In this document: positions 8,826 through 19,203 of the stretch, piece by piece
How positions within the stretch are numbered: the stretch's first letter is position 1
Layout of the letters: each line of letters opens with the position of its first letter
Origin: an uncultured Amylibacter sp.
Lineage (GTDB): Bacteria > Pseudomonadota > Alphaproteobacteria > Rhodobacterales > Rhodobacteraceae
Reading direction: 5' to 3'
DNA: 64,000 nt
Assembly: GCA_947497475.1 (NCBI GenBank)
Contig: CANMGS010000001.1
Location: 186,001-250,000, forward strand
The notes under the pieces: generated by a model
Told to the model about the DNA's origin: nothing
The model's input: the letters and a program-made list of their open reading frames with translations, nothing else
The model's database searches: none
Program-made: the position numbers and the translations under genes

Positions 8826-10205
8826 TCAACCTAAATGTGCGATTGCATTGGCATAATAAGTGATCAATTGCAGTTCCTTTGAATCAAGACGGTATTTACC
8901 ATGCTCTAAAATTAATGCCTTACGTAACACAAGCATTCGCAACCCAACCTCTACAGCATATTCAAAGTTCTTATGTGGAATATGCATATAAGCACCTTTA
9001 GCAAGCAAACGTTCTAATGCTCGGTTACACTTTTCGATGACTTCTTCTTTGCTCAATGCTTTTTTCTGATTGGTCAGGAAAATACGTGCGACTAAGGAAG
9101 CTGGTAAAATTGGGATCACCCGCCCTACGCTATCCATCAGATTTTTACCCAATGCTTTTGTCAAAGCTTCGTGGCTGCGAAAACTATTATCCTTTAAGAA
9201 CACTTTTAGTGAAACAGGTGCACCAAAGCTAACACTTGCATATCCAAAACGATAGAACTTACCCGTAATACGCAAAGCGAAATGACGGAAGATAAACTTT
9301 AAAAAGGTAAACACCTTGAATATAAGTCCCGTTTTTTCGCCACGGTCCGACGCTAATAAAACACGGTCTTCAAGCACGCGATCGTAATTCAATCCAACAG
9401 GTACGAAACAAATATCGCGACTGGTTTCTGCATCAAATCCAGACACCATGTAATTTAACAAGCCAAGTTTTGCAGGCTTCAATTTACCATCACGCGATAA
9501 ACCACCTTCTGGAAAGACAGCTTGTGCTACGCCTGCTTCTGTCGCCATTTGCACATAGCGCGCCAACACACGGCGATATAATAAGTTCCGAGATTTGCGA
9601 CGGATAAAATAGGCCCCCATGCTGCGGATCAATTGTTTTAACGGCCATACGCGCGCCCATTCGCCAACAGCATAAGACAAAGCAGATCTTGAGGCTGCCA
9701 AATACGTTACGAGGATATAGTCCATATTGGAGCGGTGATTCATCACGAACACAACCGTTGCCTCTGGATCGATCGCTTTTAGTGCTTCTTCATCCACATA
9801 GCCCAACCGCACGCGGTATAATGCTCGCGATAACCAACGCGTTGCTTTAATCGCAAAACCGAAATAGCCCATTGCGGAAAACGACGGAACAATCTCTCGC
9901 GCATATCGATATGCCATATGCTCTGCCACACGGTATGGAACGCCTTCTGTTTTCGAATGCTCAAGAACAGCTTCAATCACCTGTGGATCATAAGCTAAAC
10001 GCTCTACCATCACACGGCGTTGCATCAATTTGAACGGCTGGATTTTCAATTGCAGCTTATCATTCAAAACAGCGATGGCTTTATCCATACGGCGCGTCAA
10101 ATACCACCGCACTGTCGGCATCAAAATTCTGTCCAACAAACCTATCAGGGCTAATATACCAGCCAACCAAACGGTCCAGGTGGGAATCTCTATTGTTTCG
10201 AACAT
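8826..10205 (-). CDS. PlsB-like glycerol-3-phosphate acyltransferase
   Basis: A 459-residue membrane-associated acyltransferase. One N-terminal hydrophobic segment (about 10-24) anchors it. The acyltransferase signature NHRSNMD (His157, Asp162, the HX4D motif) and FPEGGLSRDG (230-239) match the PlsB/LPLAT superfamily, and the RRKSRNLLYRR segment between them resembles PlsB more than PlsC. It is much shorter than E. coli PlsB (807 aa) but common in alphaproteobacteria. Likely role: acylation of glycerol-3-phosphate in phospholipid synthesis. It is divergent from the aldo/keto reductase with a 54-bp gap. Confidence 0.85.
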   Translation of the reverse strand: MFETIEIPTWTVWLAGILALIGLLDRILMPTVRWYLTRRMDKAIAVLNDKLQLKIQPFKLMQRRVMVERLAYDPQVIEAVLEHSKTEGVPYRVAEHMAYRYAREIVPSFSAMGYFGFAIKATRWLSRALYRVRLGYVDEEALKAIDPEATVVFVMNHRSNMDYILVTYLAASRSALSYAVGEWARVWPLKQLIRSMGAYFIRRKSRNLLYRRVLARYVQMATEAGVAQAVFPEGGLSRDGKLKPAKLGLLNYMVSGFDAETSRDICFVPVGLNYDRVLEDRVLLASDRGEKTGLIFKVFTFLKFIFRHFALRITGKFYRFGYASVSFGAPVSLKVFLKDNSFRSHEALTKALGKNLMDSVGRVIPILPASLVARIFLTNQKKALSKEEVIEKCNRALERLLAKGAYMHIPHKNFEYAVEVGLRMLVLRKALILEHGKYRLDSKELQLITYYANAIAHLG

Positions 10206-10259
10206 GTATAGACCGTATCAGGATAACAAGAATGAAAAAGCAAAAATAAGAGACAGGCC

Positions 10260-11243
10260 ATGAAGTATCGTAAATTAGGGGCAAATGGCCCACAAATTAG
10301 TGCAATCGGTCTAGGCTGCATGAGTCTTTCAGGTTTTTTTGGCCCAACGGATGAAAACACAAGCCAAAAGTGCCTTGCAGCGGCTGTGGATATGGGCATC
10401 GATTTTCTGGATATCGCAGATATTTATGGCATGGGACAGTCCGAAGAAATCGTTGGACGTTTTCTAGGTGGGCAATCACGTGGCCTGAAAATTGCAACGA
10501 AGTGCGGAATTGATGTAGGGCCACCACGCAAGTTCGACAACTCAGAGCCTTATATTCGCAATGCGTTACGCGGTTCGTTCAAGCGCTTAGGCGTTGATTA
10601 TGTAGACGTTTATTACATCCACCGCCGCGAAGCAGACCGCCCGATTGAAGAGGTTGCCGAAACTATGGGCAAGCTGATCAAAGAAGGTAAAATTGGCGGC
10701 TGGGGGCTATCAGAGGTCGGGCCAACCTCTATTCGCCGCGCTCATGCTGTGACGCCCCTATGTGCTGTTCAAAACGAATACTCTTTATGGACCCGTCTGC
10801 CAGAAGTGGGCGTGGTGCAAACATGCGAAGCTTTGGGTATTACATTTGTTCCGTTCTCACCTGTTGGTCGGGGAATATTTGCGCAAAATTACCCAGTATT
10901 GTCCGAACTTGATCCAAAAGACTTCCGCCATGCAATTCCCCGGTTCCAAGAACCGAATTATTCAGACAACTGCCGTATGATTGATGGGTTCAAAGCTTTT
11001 TGTGCTGATAAAGGCTGGACAGTGCCAGCGGCAGCACTTGCGTGGATATTAGATCAAAACGATACGATGGTTCCAATTCCCGCCACACGTTATGCCAGTC
11101 ACGTAGAAGAATGGGCACAAGCCACAGAAATTTCATTTACAGATGATGATCGTGCACAGATTGACCGCTTATTGCCAATCGGGTTTGCTTATGGGGACCG
11201 TTACAACGATGCTTTGTGGAACGGTCCCGAAAAATACGCTTAA
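10260..11243 (+). CDS. aldo/keto reductase
   Basis: A 327-residue TIM-barrel oxidoreductase. The catalytic tetrad is visible: Asp51 and Tyr56 in DIADIYG, Lys81 in ATKCG and His121 in YYIHR; the NADPH-binding end (PIPATRYASHVEEWA) is near residue 275. It is close to the YhdN/IolS-type group by general layout. Substrate unknown. Its stop overlaps the converging cytochrome c' stop by 4 nt. Confidence 0.92.
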   Translation: MKYRKLGANGPQISAIGLGCMSLSGFFGPTDENTSQKCLAAAVDMGIDFLDIADIYGMGQSEEIVGRFLGGQSRGLKIATKCGIDVGPPRKFDNSEPYIRNALRGSFKRLGVDYVDVYYIHRREADRPIEEVAETMGKLIKEGKIGGWGLSEVGPTSIRRAHAVTPLCAVQNEYSLWTRLPEVGVVQTCEALGITFVPFSPVGRGIFAQNYPVLSELDPKDFRHAIPRFQEPNYSDNCRMIDGFKAFCADKGWTVPAAALAWILDQNDTMVPIPATRYASHVEEWAQATEISFTDDDRAQIDRLLPIGFAYGDRYNDALWNGPEKYA

Positions 11244-11704
11244 CGCTTAACGCGGAACTTAGAGTGGCACGCCTTACAGGTCTTGCCCATATCACCAAGA
11301 ACGCCAGCAACAACTGAATTGTCTGATGCGCCTGCCAAAGTCTTGGTTGCTTTGGCCGCTGCATCCTCTAGTTGTTTTGCAATAGCTACAAATTCGGCGT
11401 TGTTTGTCCAAATTGCTGGTCCTGCTTCACTTGGGTCATCCGTAGAACCCTCTGGGAATTGAGCGGCAAAGCCTGCCATCTCTTTTGCTACTTTTTGGGT
11501 TGCAGCAGAGGCCTTAGCCCCATCATATGCAACATCACCCTTCGCCATACCTGACAATAGTTTCATAGTGCCGCCAACATGGCCCATTACATCCATACGC
11601 TCTTTTACGATACCAGTGGCGCCATCGTGCGCTGTTGTTGTCGTGATAGAAATCGCTAGCGTGGCTGTTATTGTAGCTGCGATAAGCCCAGATTTCCTTA
11701 ACAT
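11240..11704 (-). CDS. cytochrome c' (periplasmic)
   Basis: A 154-residue exported class II cytochrome c. The signal peptide (MLRKSGLIAATITATLAIS...) is cleaved near Ala-His; the haem site CKACH is at the extreme C-terminus (Cys143, Cys146, His147), as usual for the four-helix cytochrome c' fold. An in-frame extension reaches 11776, but GGAG 5-6 nt before ATG 11704 and the signal peptide decide this start. Family members bind NO and protect against nitrosative stress. NnrU at 27.6 kb is another denitrification-associated protein, but it is not linked here. Confidence 0.88.
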   Translation of the reverse strand: MLRKSGLIAATITATLAISITTTTAHDGATGIVKERMDVMGHVGGTMKLLSGMAKGDVAYDGAKASAATQKVAKEMAGFAAQFPEGSTDDPSEAGPAIWTNNAEFVAIAKQLEDAAAKATKTLAGASDNSVVAGVLGDMGKTCKACHSKFRVKR

Positions 11705-11803
11705 AATAACTCCCATATTTTTAAAGCAGAGTAATATGTTTCGAAAATTTAGAAAGACCAAATTCTCTATAAGCAATCACATATGCGTCATAAATATAAT
11801 GAG

Positions 11804-12553
11804 TTACTTTTTATGAGAAAACTCTAAGACATTCGTCAATTTATCTTTAGATACCAAAAGGCGACCGCAATCATCTTGCTCACCAACGGGCCCTTTTTGA
11901 CAATAATCGTAGGCCCCCATATCAAGATTTAATGCCATATGGGGTTCTAAACCTGTTTGTAATTGCACGGCAGCATCATAAAGCGTCTCGGATATTTCTG
12001 TTTCCCAAATGCTAAAATTTCCATCTGATAATGTCACAAACAAACGGCGCTTAAATTTTGGCGCATTAGGCACATCGTTTAAATCTAATTGACCATTAGA
12101 AATCAAAAGATGCGATTGTAATACGGTCAAACGACTTTCAAGCGCTTTCTCTATAAATGCGCGACGCGAATCCACATCTTTCAAATTATAGTTAACGCCG
12201 TCAACCTTCACATCATCGGCGCGGTAAATATTTGGCTTACCATCAGGGGCTATGATCAAAACGCCATCCCAATTTTGATAACGCCTGCTGACCTGAACAC
12301 CGTCTTTGATCACCAAACCTTCGATGCCAAAACGATCTCCGCTAGAATATGTTCCTGCTACAGTCAGCAAATGATCTGGGCTTTGTACAATTTCATCTGG
12401 TAAAACACGTAAATTAACAGAAGTAGGTTGCTCACATGACTGAAGCAGTATCCCTGCCCCTGTTGGACAAGATGCTGTATCAAGCGCACTTACAGGAGCT
12501 GCAATGGTGATTGCAGCCATCCATCCAATGTATTTCGCTTTGCTTGCAAGCAT
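11804..12553 (-). CDS. exported hypothetical protein, possibly NAGPA-like
   Basis: A 249-residue protein with a Sec signal peptide (hydrophobic core residues 9-20, cleavage after VSA). The mature part has two cysteine pairs (near residues 29 and 39, and near 214 and 224) compatible with disulfides, and segments such as GLVIKDGVQVS and HLLISNGQLDL reminiscent of phosphodiester glycosidase (NAGPA) domains. I do not recognise it firmly. It is on the same strand as, and 89 bp downstream of, the DUF1989 gene, with a ribosome site of its own (GGAGAATT). Confidence 0.6.
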   Translation of the reverse strand: MLASKAKYIGWMAAITIAAPVSALDTASCPTGAGILLQSCEQPTSVNLRVLPDEIVQSPDHLLTVAGTYSSGDRFGIEGLVIKDGVQVSRRYQNWDGVLIIAPDGKPNIYRADDVKVDGVNYNLKDVDSRRAFIEKALESRLTVLQSHLLISNGQLDLNDVPNAPKFKRRLFVTLSDGNFSIWETEISETLYDAAVQLQTGLEPHMALNLDMGAYDYCQKGPVGEQDDCGRLLVSKDKLTNVLEFSHKK

Positions 12554-12642
12554 AGCAATTCTCCTAGTCGTCCACAGAAACTTACCTATTTTTTCAAAGC
12601 TGCCAAATTGTTACATAGCAAAAATAGGTAAAAAACAGCCGA

Positions 12643-13521
12643 TCATTCAATCCCATGACTTCGTGAGTATCCATTTAACGCTGGTGGCACCCATTCCTGC
12701 AACATCCCCTCTTTTGGTTTATATATTTCTACCTTCAAAGGATAACATTGCGCAGCATCACTTGAATGCGATGCACTACAATCCCCCCCAGGACATGCAG
12801 ATAGGCCGCCCAACAAATTAATCTCGGCAAAAAGCTCGATAAAATCACCCGGGCGTACGGGACTCGCTTTCATGAAATACTGCTTGGTATCTGGCATAAA
12901 TCCTGTACACATAAAGACGTTCAAAACGTCATGCACATAGCGTTCAGCTTCCTCTAATGACAGACCACGTTCATCGGCTAAGGCACGTGTAAGGTTAGAA
13001 TGGCAACAATAATGATAATCAACACCGTTCAATACATCATGCGTATAGGGATCACAGCGTGTTCCAATCACGTCGTGTACTGAGCCACCATATTGATCCC
13101 ATCCATACCAATCTAATGTATCATACGTTACAGTCGCCATCGGGCGCATTGTAGGAAAACTGGACCACATTTGATCCCCTGTACTGATATGTGTCCCATG
13201 TAATGCACGCGTCTTACCCGAATAGAATTTTTCATCCAGATTATCCGCATTCCAAAGGTTCAAATCTCCGACCTGTGATCCCTCAATACTAACAATGCGA
13301 AAAAAACAACCCGCGGGGACTATAAAACAACGTGCATCCCGAGGTGGAATGATAACCTCATCAATAAGCGTCATATCATTGCGAGCCGATTGATAAGTAT
13401 CCATCTGAGGTTTTGGCAAAGTATCAATCGGATAACAAACAGTCGGTTCGACATCCTTTAAGGCCTGCGCATTTTGCGGCCCAGAATTTTGCGTTTTATA
13501 CTTCATATCCGTTTCTTTCAT
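12643..13521 (-). CDS. DUF1989 / urea-carboxylase-associated family protein
   Basis: A 292-residue cytoplasmic protein with the DUF1989 hallmarks: IPPRDARCFIVPAGCFFRIV, GSQVGDLNLWNADN, and a cysteine/histidine-rich stretch (YHYCCHSNL and CPGGDCSA) that suggests a metal site. Relatives occur beside urea carboxylase/allophanate hydrolase genes and are tied to carboxyguanidine or urea degradation; no such partner is adjacent here. An agmatinase-family hydrolase lies 11 kb away, which makes nitrogen salvage a loose possibility. ATG 13506 is an alternative start. Confidence 0.8.
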   Translation of the reverse strand: MKETDMKYKTQNSGPQNAQALKDVEPTVCYPIDTLPKPQMDTYQSARNDMTLIDEVIIPPRDARCFIVPAGCFFRIVSIEGSQVGDLNLWNADNLDEKFYSGKTRALHGTHISTGDQMWSSFPTMRPMATVTYDTLDWYGWDQYGGSVHDVIGTRCDPYTHDVLNGVDYHYCCHSNLTRALADERGLSLEEAERYVHDVLNVFMCTGFMPDTKQYFMKASPVRPGDFIELFAEINLLGGLSACPGGDCSASHSSDAAQCYPLKVEIYKPKEGMLQEWVPPALNGYSRSHGIE

Positions 13522-13645
13522 TAGGTTTATAAAAAGAGTGGCACAGAAAAATCGAACAGCAAAGTAGAACTGATCAGCTGAGCCAATTTTATTGACAAGC
13601 CTTGCGGGGTTGGTCAGGTTGCCCAGTATTATAAGGGGACTTTTT

Positions 13646-16321
13646 ATGGCTGCTATTTCAATACTTGGATTACTGCTGGGCGCTTATCTTTTACTGATGC
13701 CACTTATTGCATTTTTAAAGGCAAAAGGTGCTGAAAATGAGTTGCGCAATCTACGTGCAGAAGTAGAGCGTTTAAAAATCGAGGCCGAGCAAGCCCCTAC
13801 ATCAACATACAAAAAATCTTCAAAAGCTAAAGTTGCGGCACAAGAAAACGTCGAGCCCCAAAAGGTCAAAACACCCAAAACAGAAGCTCCTACCCCAAAA
13901 GCACCATGGACACCACCAGAGCAAAAACAGACACAGCAATCTACTGCGCCTGTTTCAGCACCAACTTCGCCTCCTGAACCTACATTTGTTGACGAATTAA
14001 TCGCGCGCGCAATAAACAGTATCACTGAAAATTGGATCATTTGGCTATCCGCTGTATCACTCGCATGTGGTGGTTTGTTTTTTGTCCAATACGGCATCGA
14101 AAATGGATATCTAGGCCCAGTTGCCCGCGTCATAAGCGCATTAGCATTCGGCATAGCCTTAATCATAGGTGCCGAATACTTACGCCGCAAACCCAATATG
14201 GGTATGCAGGGCTGGTTCACAGTTCCTGTTGCACTTGCAGCGGGGGGCGTTGCATCCCTTTATGGCGGCAATGTCGCCGCACATATTCTATACGATCTGA
14301 CCAGCCAATCCGTAGCGTTTGGTGCGCTTGTTCTTGTCTCATTTATCGCCGTTGCAGGCAGTCTGATTTATGGCCCTGTATTGGCTGTTATCGGAATATT
14401 AGGGGCATATGTATCACCAATACTGGTATCAACAGGTGCTGGCGCCCATCCAATTCTATACCTCTACTTTTTGATCATCCTCGCCTCAGCCTTAGCCGTT
14501 GAACGTTATCAACGCTGGGCTTGGCTTTCCGCCATAGCGGTTACATTCACTTTGCTATGGGGCGTCCTATTAAATCTAGACATTCCGAACGAGCCATATT
14601 TGGCACTTTATGTCGTCGCCACTATTTTGGGTGTCACAACAGTTCCAGCCTTTGGTATTCGCCCTACTTGGGATGATACCGATATGCTCAATCCAGATAC
14701 ATTGAGCAACTTATCTACCCACTATCCAACTATATTAACAGTCTTCGCATCCATCGGCGGCACAGCATTACTCAGCTTGGCAGCCCCACAATCCTTGATC
14801 CTGTGGCAAGTCACACTCATGGCCTTACTTGGTCTGATTGTATGGTCTATTTACTGGAACCACCGCGCACAGAACCTAGATCAACTGCCGCTTATCTTTG
14901 TGGCTGGCTTGCTTGTCACTGTTTCACTCTTCAGCCCAATTGGCTGGCTAAACTTCTTACCTGAAGTCACACGTTTCTTTACTTACACAAGTACAGTTAC
15001 AATCGCTGCGTTGGCATTTCTTATTGCATCGTTCTGGCGCACACCACGTTCTGTACGCCCACTTTATTGGATCGCAAGCGGTACTTTAGCGCCACTTTTG
15101 ATCTTTGCGATCACCTATATCAGCTGGCACCAAGCAACACAGATACCCGAGAACACATGGATACTTTCAGCCACGCTCTTAGCTGTATTCTTGGGTGGGT
15201 CAGCATTGCTTATGCTAAGCAGCAAAATCAGACATCGCCGCATCGGATCTGATCTTTATTTCGCTGGCACATTAATTGCCGCTGGGTTCATTGCTTACCT
15301 GACATTGCCAACAGATTTATATGCCCATGGCACAGCCGCACTTGCACTTGCTGCTTTATCTCTTGTCATTCGGTTCAAATATTATTGGACAGGCCTTTTG
15401 GTCTGGGCGTTTGTCACAGTCACAACAGGATTGGTCATTGCGGACCTATTACCAAACTATGCAATGGACGAACCATTCTTACCTGTATTCGTTGTCTTTG
15501 GTGCAATCATTGCTCTGTTAGCCGCTGGATACACAATGGCGCAGAAAGCGAGCCTACCAGACCGTGTTGTTCTATTCGAAACAGCAACACTCTTAACAAT
15601 CGCCCTATTGACTTGCGTGGTCATCACACGGCTCGTTCCTGAAAACACTTACAGCATAGACCATATGTCATTCGGCCTATACTCAACAGTTTGGATCATG
15701 CTAGCTGGTGTACAATTCCGACGTACCCTGATCCAAGATGGAATGAATAAAATCCGCATTGCACTTGCATATGTCTATTCTTTCCTTGGGCTCGCAACAT
15801 TCGCTGTTGGTGTAATGATGTCACCGCTGTTCTTTGGAAAAATCAGAGGCATCTTCCCTGTCGACAGTGTAATGATTGCCTATGCATTACCTGCAATAAC
15901 AGCATATGCGCTTTATCATTTCAAATTACTGCCAAACTTTGTAACGCAAAAAATCGCAGTAATTTTCACATCTGTAATCGGAGCCTTTATCACAATCCAA
16001 GAAATACGCCGTTTTTGGCATGGCTCACGTGTTTATTTGGATCGTGGTGTAGAAGTCGGAGAACTCTACACTTACACAGTCATCCTTTTGACCGCGACCG
16101 TTACCACTATCGTACTCGCGATCACACGTAAAAATCCAATCTTACGCAAAGTGGGTATGGGGCTGGCCGCCCTAACAGCCGCAAAAGTGTTCTTATGGGA
16201 TACCGCAGGCATGCAGGGTTTGGCACGGGCGACAGTGTTTATCGCTCTTGGATTAACGTTGGCCGGTGTTGGTTGGCTATTGCAGATGTCACAAACACCT
16301 GAAGACACAGAAAAGGATTAA
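13646..16321 (+). CDS. DUF2339 polytopic membrane protein
   Basis: An 891-residue inner-membrane protein. A first TM segment is followed by a charged coiled-coil (ENELRNLRAEVERLKIEAE), a Lys/Pro/Thr-rich linker, and then well over twenty hydrophobic segments to the C-terminus. This is the DUF2339 layout; function is unknown in the family. The open frame reaches back to a TTG at 13592, but AAGGGG at 13633-13638 with 7-nt spacing favours ATG 13646. The stop overlaps the converging flavoprotein stop by 4 nt. Confidence 0.88.
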   Translation: MAAISILGLLLGAYLLLMPLIAFLKAKGAENELRNLRAEVERLKIEAEQAPTSTYKKSSKAKVAAQENVEPQKVKTPKTEAPTPKAPWTPPEQKQTQQSTAPVSAPTSPPEPTFVDELIARAINSITENWIIWLSAVSLACGGLFFVQYGIENGYLGPVARVISALAFGIALIIGAEYLRRKPNMGMQGWFTVPVALAAGGVASLYGGNVAAHILYDLTSQSVAFGALVLVSFIAVAGSLIYGPVLAVIGILGAYVSPILVSTGAGAHPILYLYFLIILASALAVERYQRWAWLSAIAVTFTLLWGVLLNLDIPNEPYLALYVVATILGVTTVPAFGIRPTWDDTDMLNPDTLSNLSTHYPTILTVFASIGGTALLSLAAPQSLILWQVTLMALLGLIVWSIYWNHRAQNLDQLPLIFVAGLLVTVSLFSPIGWLNFLPEVTRFFTYTSTVTIAALAFLIASFWRTPRSVRPLYWIASGTLAPLLIFAITYISWHQATQIPENTWILSATLLAVFLGGSALLMLSSKIRHRRIGSDLYFAGTLIAAGFIAYLTLPTDLYAHGTAALALAALSLVIRFKYYWTGLLVWAFVTVTTGLVIADLLPNYAMDEPFLPVFVVFGAIIALLAAGYTMAQKASLPDRVVLFETATLLTIALLTCVVITRLVPENTYSIDHMSFGLYSTVWIMLAGVQFRRTLIQDGMNKIRIALAYVYSFLGLATFAVGVMMSPLFFGKIRGIFPVDSVMIAYALPAITAYALYHFKLLPNFVTQKIAVIFTSVIGAFITIQEIRRFWHGSRVYLDRGVEVGELYTYTVILLTATVTTIVLAITRKNPILRKVGMGLAALTAAKVFLWDTAGMQGLARATVFIALGLTLAGVGWLLQMSQTPEDTEKD

Positions 16322-17973
16322 ACAGCGCGCCCAGCTTGGCGACCCGAGAAGATACATCCGCCAAGGAATGTGCCTTCTAGGGCGTTATAGCCGTGGTAAC
16401 CACCGCCACCAAAGCCAGAAACTTCACCCGCTGCGTATAGCCCTTTGAACACGTTGCCATCTGGGCGCAATACTTGACCGTCAAGGTTCGTATGCAAACC
16501 ACCTAATGACTTGCGCGTCAAAACGTTCAAACGCACTGCAATCAAAGGGCCATTATCAGCATCTAAAATCTCATGCGGTTTCGCAGTACGGATCAGTTTA
16601 TCACCAAGATAGTTCCGCGCCCCACGGACCGCAGTGACCTGTGCATCTTTCGAATACTTATTCGTAATCTGCAAATCACGTGCTTCGATCTGTGATTTTA
16701 TATGATCAAATGACACTGGCGCCTTTGGTGTAAGCGCATTCATCGCATCAACGATTTCCTCCAAAGTGTCCTTAACGATGAAATCCGCACCATGTTCTTT
16801 GAATGCTTCAACAGCTGGTGTGGCTCCTTTACCAAGGCGTGATTTCAAAACTTCTTTCCACTTCGCAGAGGTCAGATCAGGGTTCTGTTCGGACCCAGAC
16901 AAAGCAAACTCTTTTTCAATAATCTTCTGTGTCAGAATAAACCAACTGTGTTCATGACCAGCAGACAGGATGCGCTTCAACGTACCCAATGAATCAAACC
17001 CAGGCAAATACGGTGCTTCCATACGGTCACCATTGCCGTCGAACCACATAGAACTTGGGCCAGGCAACACGCGAATACCATGGTTTGGCCAAATCGGATC
17101 CCAATTGTCCAAACCTTCTGTGTAATGCCACATGCGGTCGCCATTGATAATCTCAGCACCCGCTGCTTCAGCAACACCGTGCATTTTACCGTCAACATAA
17201 TCTGGCACACCCGCCACCATCTTTTTCGGTGCCTTGCCCAAACGATCCTCTGGCCAGTAGCTGCGCACCAAATCATGGTTGCCGCCAATTCCGCCCGTCG
17301 TCAGCACAATCGCATCAGCGGAATAAGAGAAGTCACCTTTTACAGTACGGTTCGTGCTTTTACCGCGATCTGCGTTATCTTCTTCAAGGATATCACCAGA
17401 CACGCCCTTAACCGTATCACCGTCCACATCTAACCCCGTGACACGGTGGCGGAATGCAAATGTAAGCTTCCCAGCTTTTTCAGCAGCCAGAACAAGGCGT
17501 TCAAATACATCCACAACACCCGTACCTGTGCCCCAAGTAATATGGAAACGCGGGACAGAGTTACCGTGACCAGATGCATGTTCACCACCACGCTCAGCCC
17601 ACCCCACAACTGGGAACCAACGCATGCCTAGGCCATGCAACCAAGAATGCATTTCACCAGCTGCGAAATCCAAATAGGCTTCTGCGAATTTCTTTGGGTT
17701 TTCATCCTCAGGACGGTCGAACTGTGCCGAGCCATACCAATCACTTGCAGCCAACGCGCGGCTGTCTTTGATACCCAAACGGCGTTGTTCTGGTGTATCC
17801 ACCATAAATAAGCCACCCAGTGACCAAAACGCCTGACCACCCAACGATTGGCGTCCTTCTTGGTCCAACATCAATACCGATTTACCACGTTGAGTTGCTT
17901 CATAAGCTGCAACCATACCAGCAAGCCCAGCGCCTACGATGATTACGTCGAATGTGTCTTGAGTGGTGGCCAT
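16318..17973 (-). CDS. FAD-binding dehydrogenase, fumarate reductase/ketosteroid-dehydrogenase type
   Basis: A 551-residue flavoprotein. The N-terminal FAD motif is DVIIVGAGLAGMVAAYEA (GxGxxG near residues 16-21), followed by the substrate-domain pattern TTGGIGGNHDLVRSYWP and the C-terminal AAGEVSGFGGGGYHGYNALE flavin motif. It belongs to the FAD_binding_2 superfamily; the substrate is unknown. GGGAG precedes the ATG by 8 nt. It is divergently placed relative to nothing and runs in the same direction as the sdh operon, but the strong terminator at 18051-18076 separates the two. Confidence 0.87.
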   Translation of the reverse strand: MATTQDTFDVIIVGAGLAGMVAAYEATQRGKSVLMLDQEGRQSLGGQAFWSLGGLFMVDTPEQRRLGIKDSRALAASDWYGSAQFDRPEDENPKKFAEAYLDFAAGEMHSWLHGLGMRWFPVVGWAERGGEHASGHGNSVPRFHITWGTGTGVVDVFERLVLAAEKAGKLTFAFRHRVTGLDVDGDTVKGVSGDILEEDNADRGKSTNRTVKGDFSYSADAIVLTTGGIGGNHDLVRSYWPEDRLGKAPKKMVAGVPDYVDGKMHGVAEAAGAEIINGDRMWHYTEGLDNWDPIWPNHGIRVLPGPSSMWFDGNGDRMEAPYLPGFDSLGTLKRILSAGHEHSWFILTQKIIEKEFALSGSEQNPDLTSAKWKEVLKSRLGKGATPAVEAFKEHGADFIVKDTLEEIVDAMNALTPKAPVSFDHIKSQIEARDLQITNKYSKDAQVTAVRGARNYLGDKLIRTAKPHEILDADNGPLIAVRLNVLTRKSLGGLHTNLDGQVLRPDGNVFKGLYAAGEVSGFGGGGYHGYNALEGTFLGGCIFSGRQAGRAV

Positions 17974-18050
17974 GTGAAATCTCCCAAAATATCAGGCATA
18001 ACCTAACCCTAACGTTAAGCGTACAGAAGTGAAACCTAACGTAACGAAAA

Positions 18051-18076
18051 CAAAAAAGGGCGCATAAAAGCGCCCT
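18051..18076 (-). terminator. terminator of the sdh operon
   Basis: GGGCGC-ATAAAA-GCGCCC, a perfect 6-bp GC stem, lies 24 nt past the sdhB stop and runs into six T residues on the minus strand. Confidence 0.88.
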
Positions 18077-18099
18077 CAAATTCGGTATTTAAGAATGGA

Positions 18100-18879
18100 T
18101 TAAAGCGTACGCTCAACCATTTTCTTTTTGATCTCTGCAATCGCCAACGCTGGGTTCAAACCCTTAGGGCATGTTTTTGCACAGTTCATAATTGTGTGAC
18201 AACGGTACAATTTGAACGGATCTTGCAGATCATCCAAACGTTCACCCGTTGCCTCATCACGGCTATCAATGATCCAACGGTATGCGTGTAACAACGCTGC
18301 TGGCCCAAGGTAACGATCACCATTCCACCAGTATGATGGACAGGATGTCGAACAACATGCGCACATAACGCATTCGTAAAGACCATCCAATTTCTTGCGA
18401 TCTTCAATAGACTGACGCCACTCTTTCGCTGGTTTGTTCGTCTTCGTTTCCAACCACGGCATGATACTTGCGTGTTGGGCATAGAAATGCGTCAGATCGG
18501 GGATCAAATCCTTCACCACAGGCATGTGCGGCAATGGATAGATTTTCACGTCACCCTTCACTTCGTCCAAACCGTAAATACAGGCCAAAGTGTTGATGCC
18601 ATCGATGTTCATCGCACAAGAGCCACAAATACCTTCACGACATGAACGGCGGAATGTCAAAGTTGGATCGATTTCATTCTTAATCTTGATCAATGCGTCC
18701 AAAATCATCGGGCCGCATTTATCCATATCTAGGAAATAAACGTCCAAACGCGGATTTTCACCTGTGTCAGGGTCAAAACGATAGATTTTAAACTTACGGA
18801 CATTGGTCGCACCTTCTGGTTTTGGCCATGTCTTACCCGTTGTCATACGGGAGTTTTTTGGAAGGGCTAATTCTACCAT
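18100..18879 (-). CDS. sdhB: succinate dehydrogenase iron-sulfur subunit
   Basis: A 259-residue SdhB. The [2Fe-2S] ligands are in [15 protein letters not shown], the [4Fe-4S] in [17 protein letters not shown] and the [3Fe-4S] in [17 protein letters not shown]. It carries electrons from SdhA flavin to ubiquinone through SdhCD. It is the last gene of the operon, preceded by two small lipoprotein genes and an AAGGA ribosome site. The length is standard for alphaproteobacteria. Confidence 0.98.
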   Translation of the reverse strand: MVELALPKNSRMTTGKTWPKPEGATNVRKFKIYRFDPDTGENPRLDVYFLDMDKCGPMILDALIKIKNEIDPTLTFRRSCREGICGSCAMNIDGINTLACIYGLDEVKGDVKIYPLPHMPVVKDLIPDLTHFYAQHASIMPWLETKTNKPAKEWRQSIEDRKKLDGLYECVMCACCSTSCPSYWWNGDRYLGPAALLHAYRWIIDSRDEATGERLDDLQDPFKLYRCHTIMNCAKTCPKGLNPALAIAEIKKKMVERTL

Positions 18880-18903
18880 TTTCTTATCCTTTGCCTTATG
18901 CCG

Positions 18904-19203
18904 TTACAATGTTAACGGCTGGGTCGGTTTTTCGCCAGACTTGGCGACAACACATTCTTCATAAACTTCATTCGGGTCGCGGCCTTTTAAATAGTCCGAC
19001 GATAATTCTATACCTATGCCAACACCTGTGCGCACACGTTTGCCAATGCCCACACCAACGCCAACATTAACATCTGGCTTCACAGCAGATCGCGCACGAT
19101 CTGTGCATATAGCCATTGCACGATCAACAGTGATCGGCTCAGGCTTTGTGCAAGCAGTTAAGCCAACCGTTGCAGCGACACCAATGCAAACACTCCGCAT
19201 CAT
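18904..19203 (-). CDS. small lipoprotein inside the sdh operon (second)
   Basis: A 99-residue predicted lipoprotein: MMRSVCIGVAATVGLTAC has a lipobox (LTAC) and the mature part is rich in Val-Gly alternation (VGVGVGIGKRVRTGVGIGI). The start ATG at 19203 overlaps the stop of the preceding gene (ATGA), with AGGGG 6 nt upstream, so translation is coupled. Function unknown. Such small genes between sdhA and sdhB recur in Rhodobacterales by general knowledge; whether they aid complex II is not shown. Confidence 0.72.
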   Translation of the reverse strand: MMRSVCIGVAATVGLTACTKPEPITVDRAMAICTDRARSAVKPDVNVGVGVGIGKRVRTGVGIGIELSSDYLKGRDPNEVYEECVVAKSGEKPTQPLTL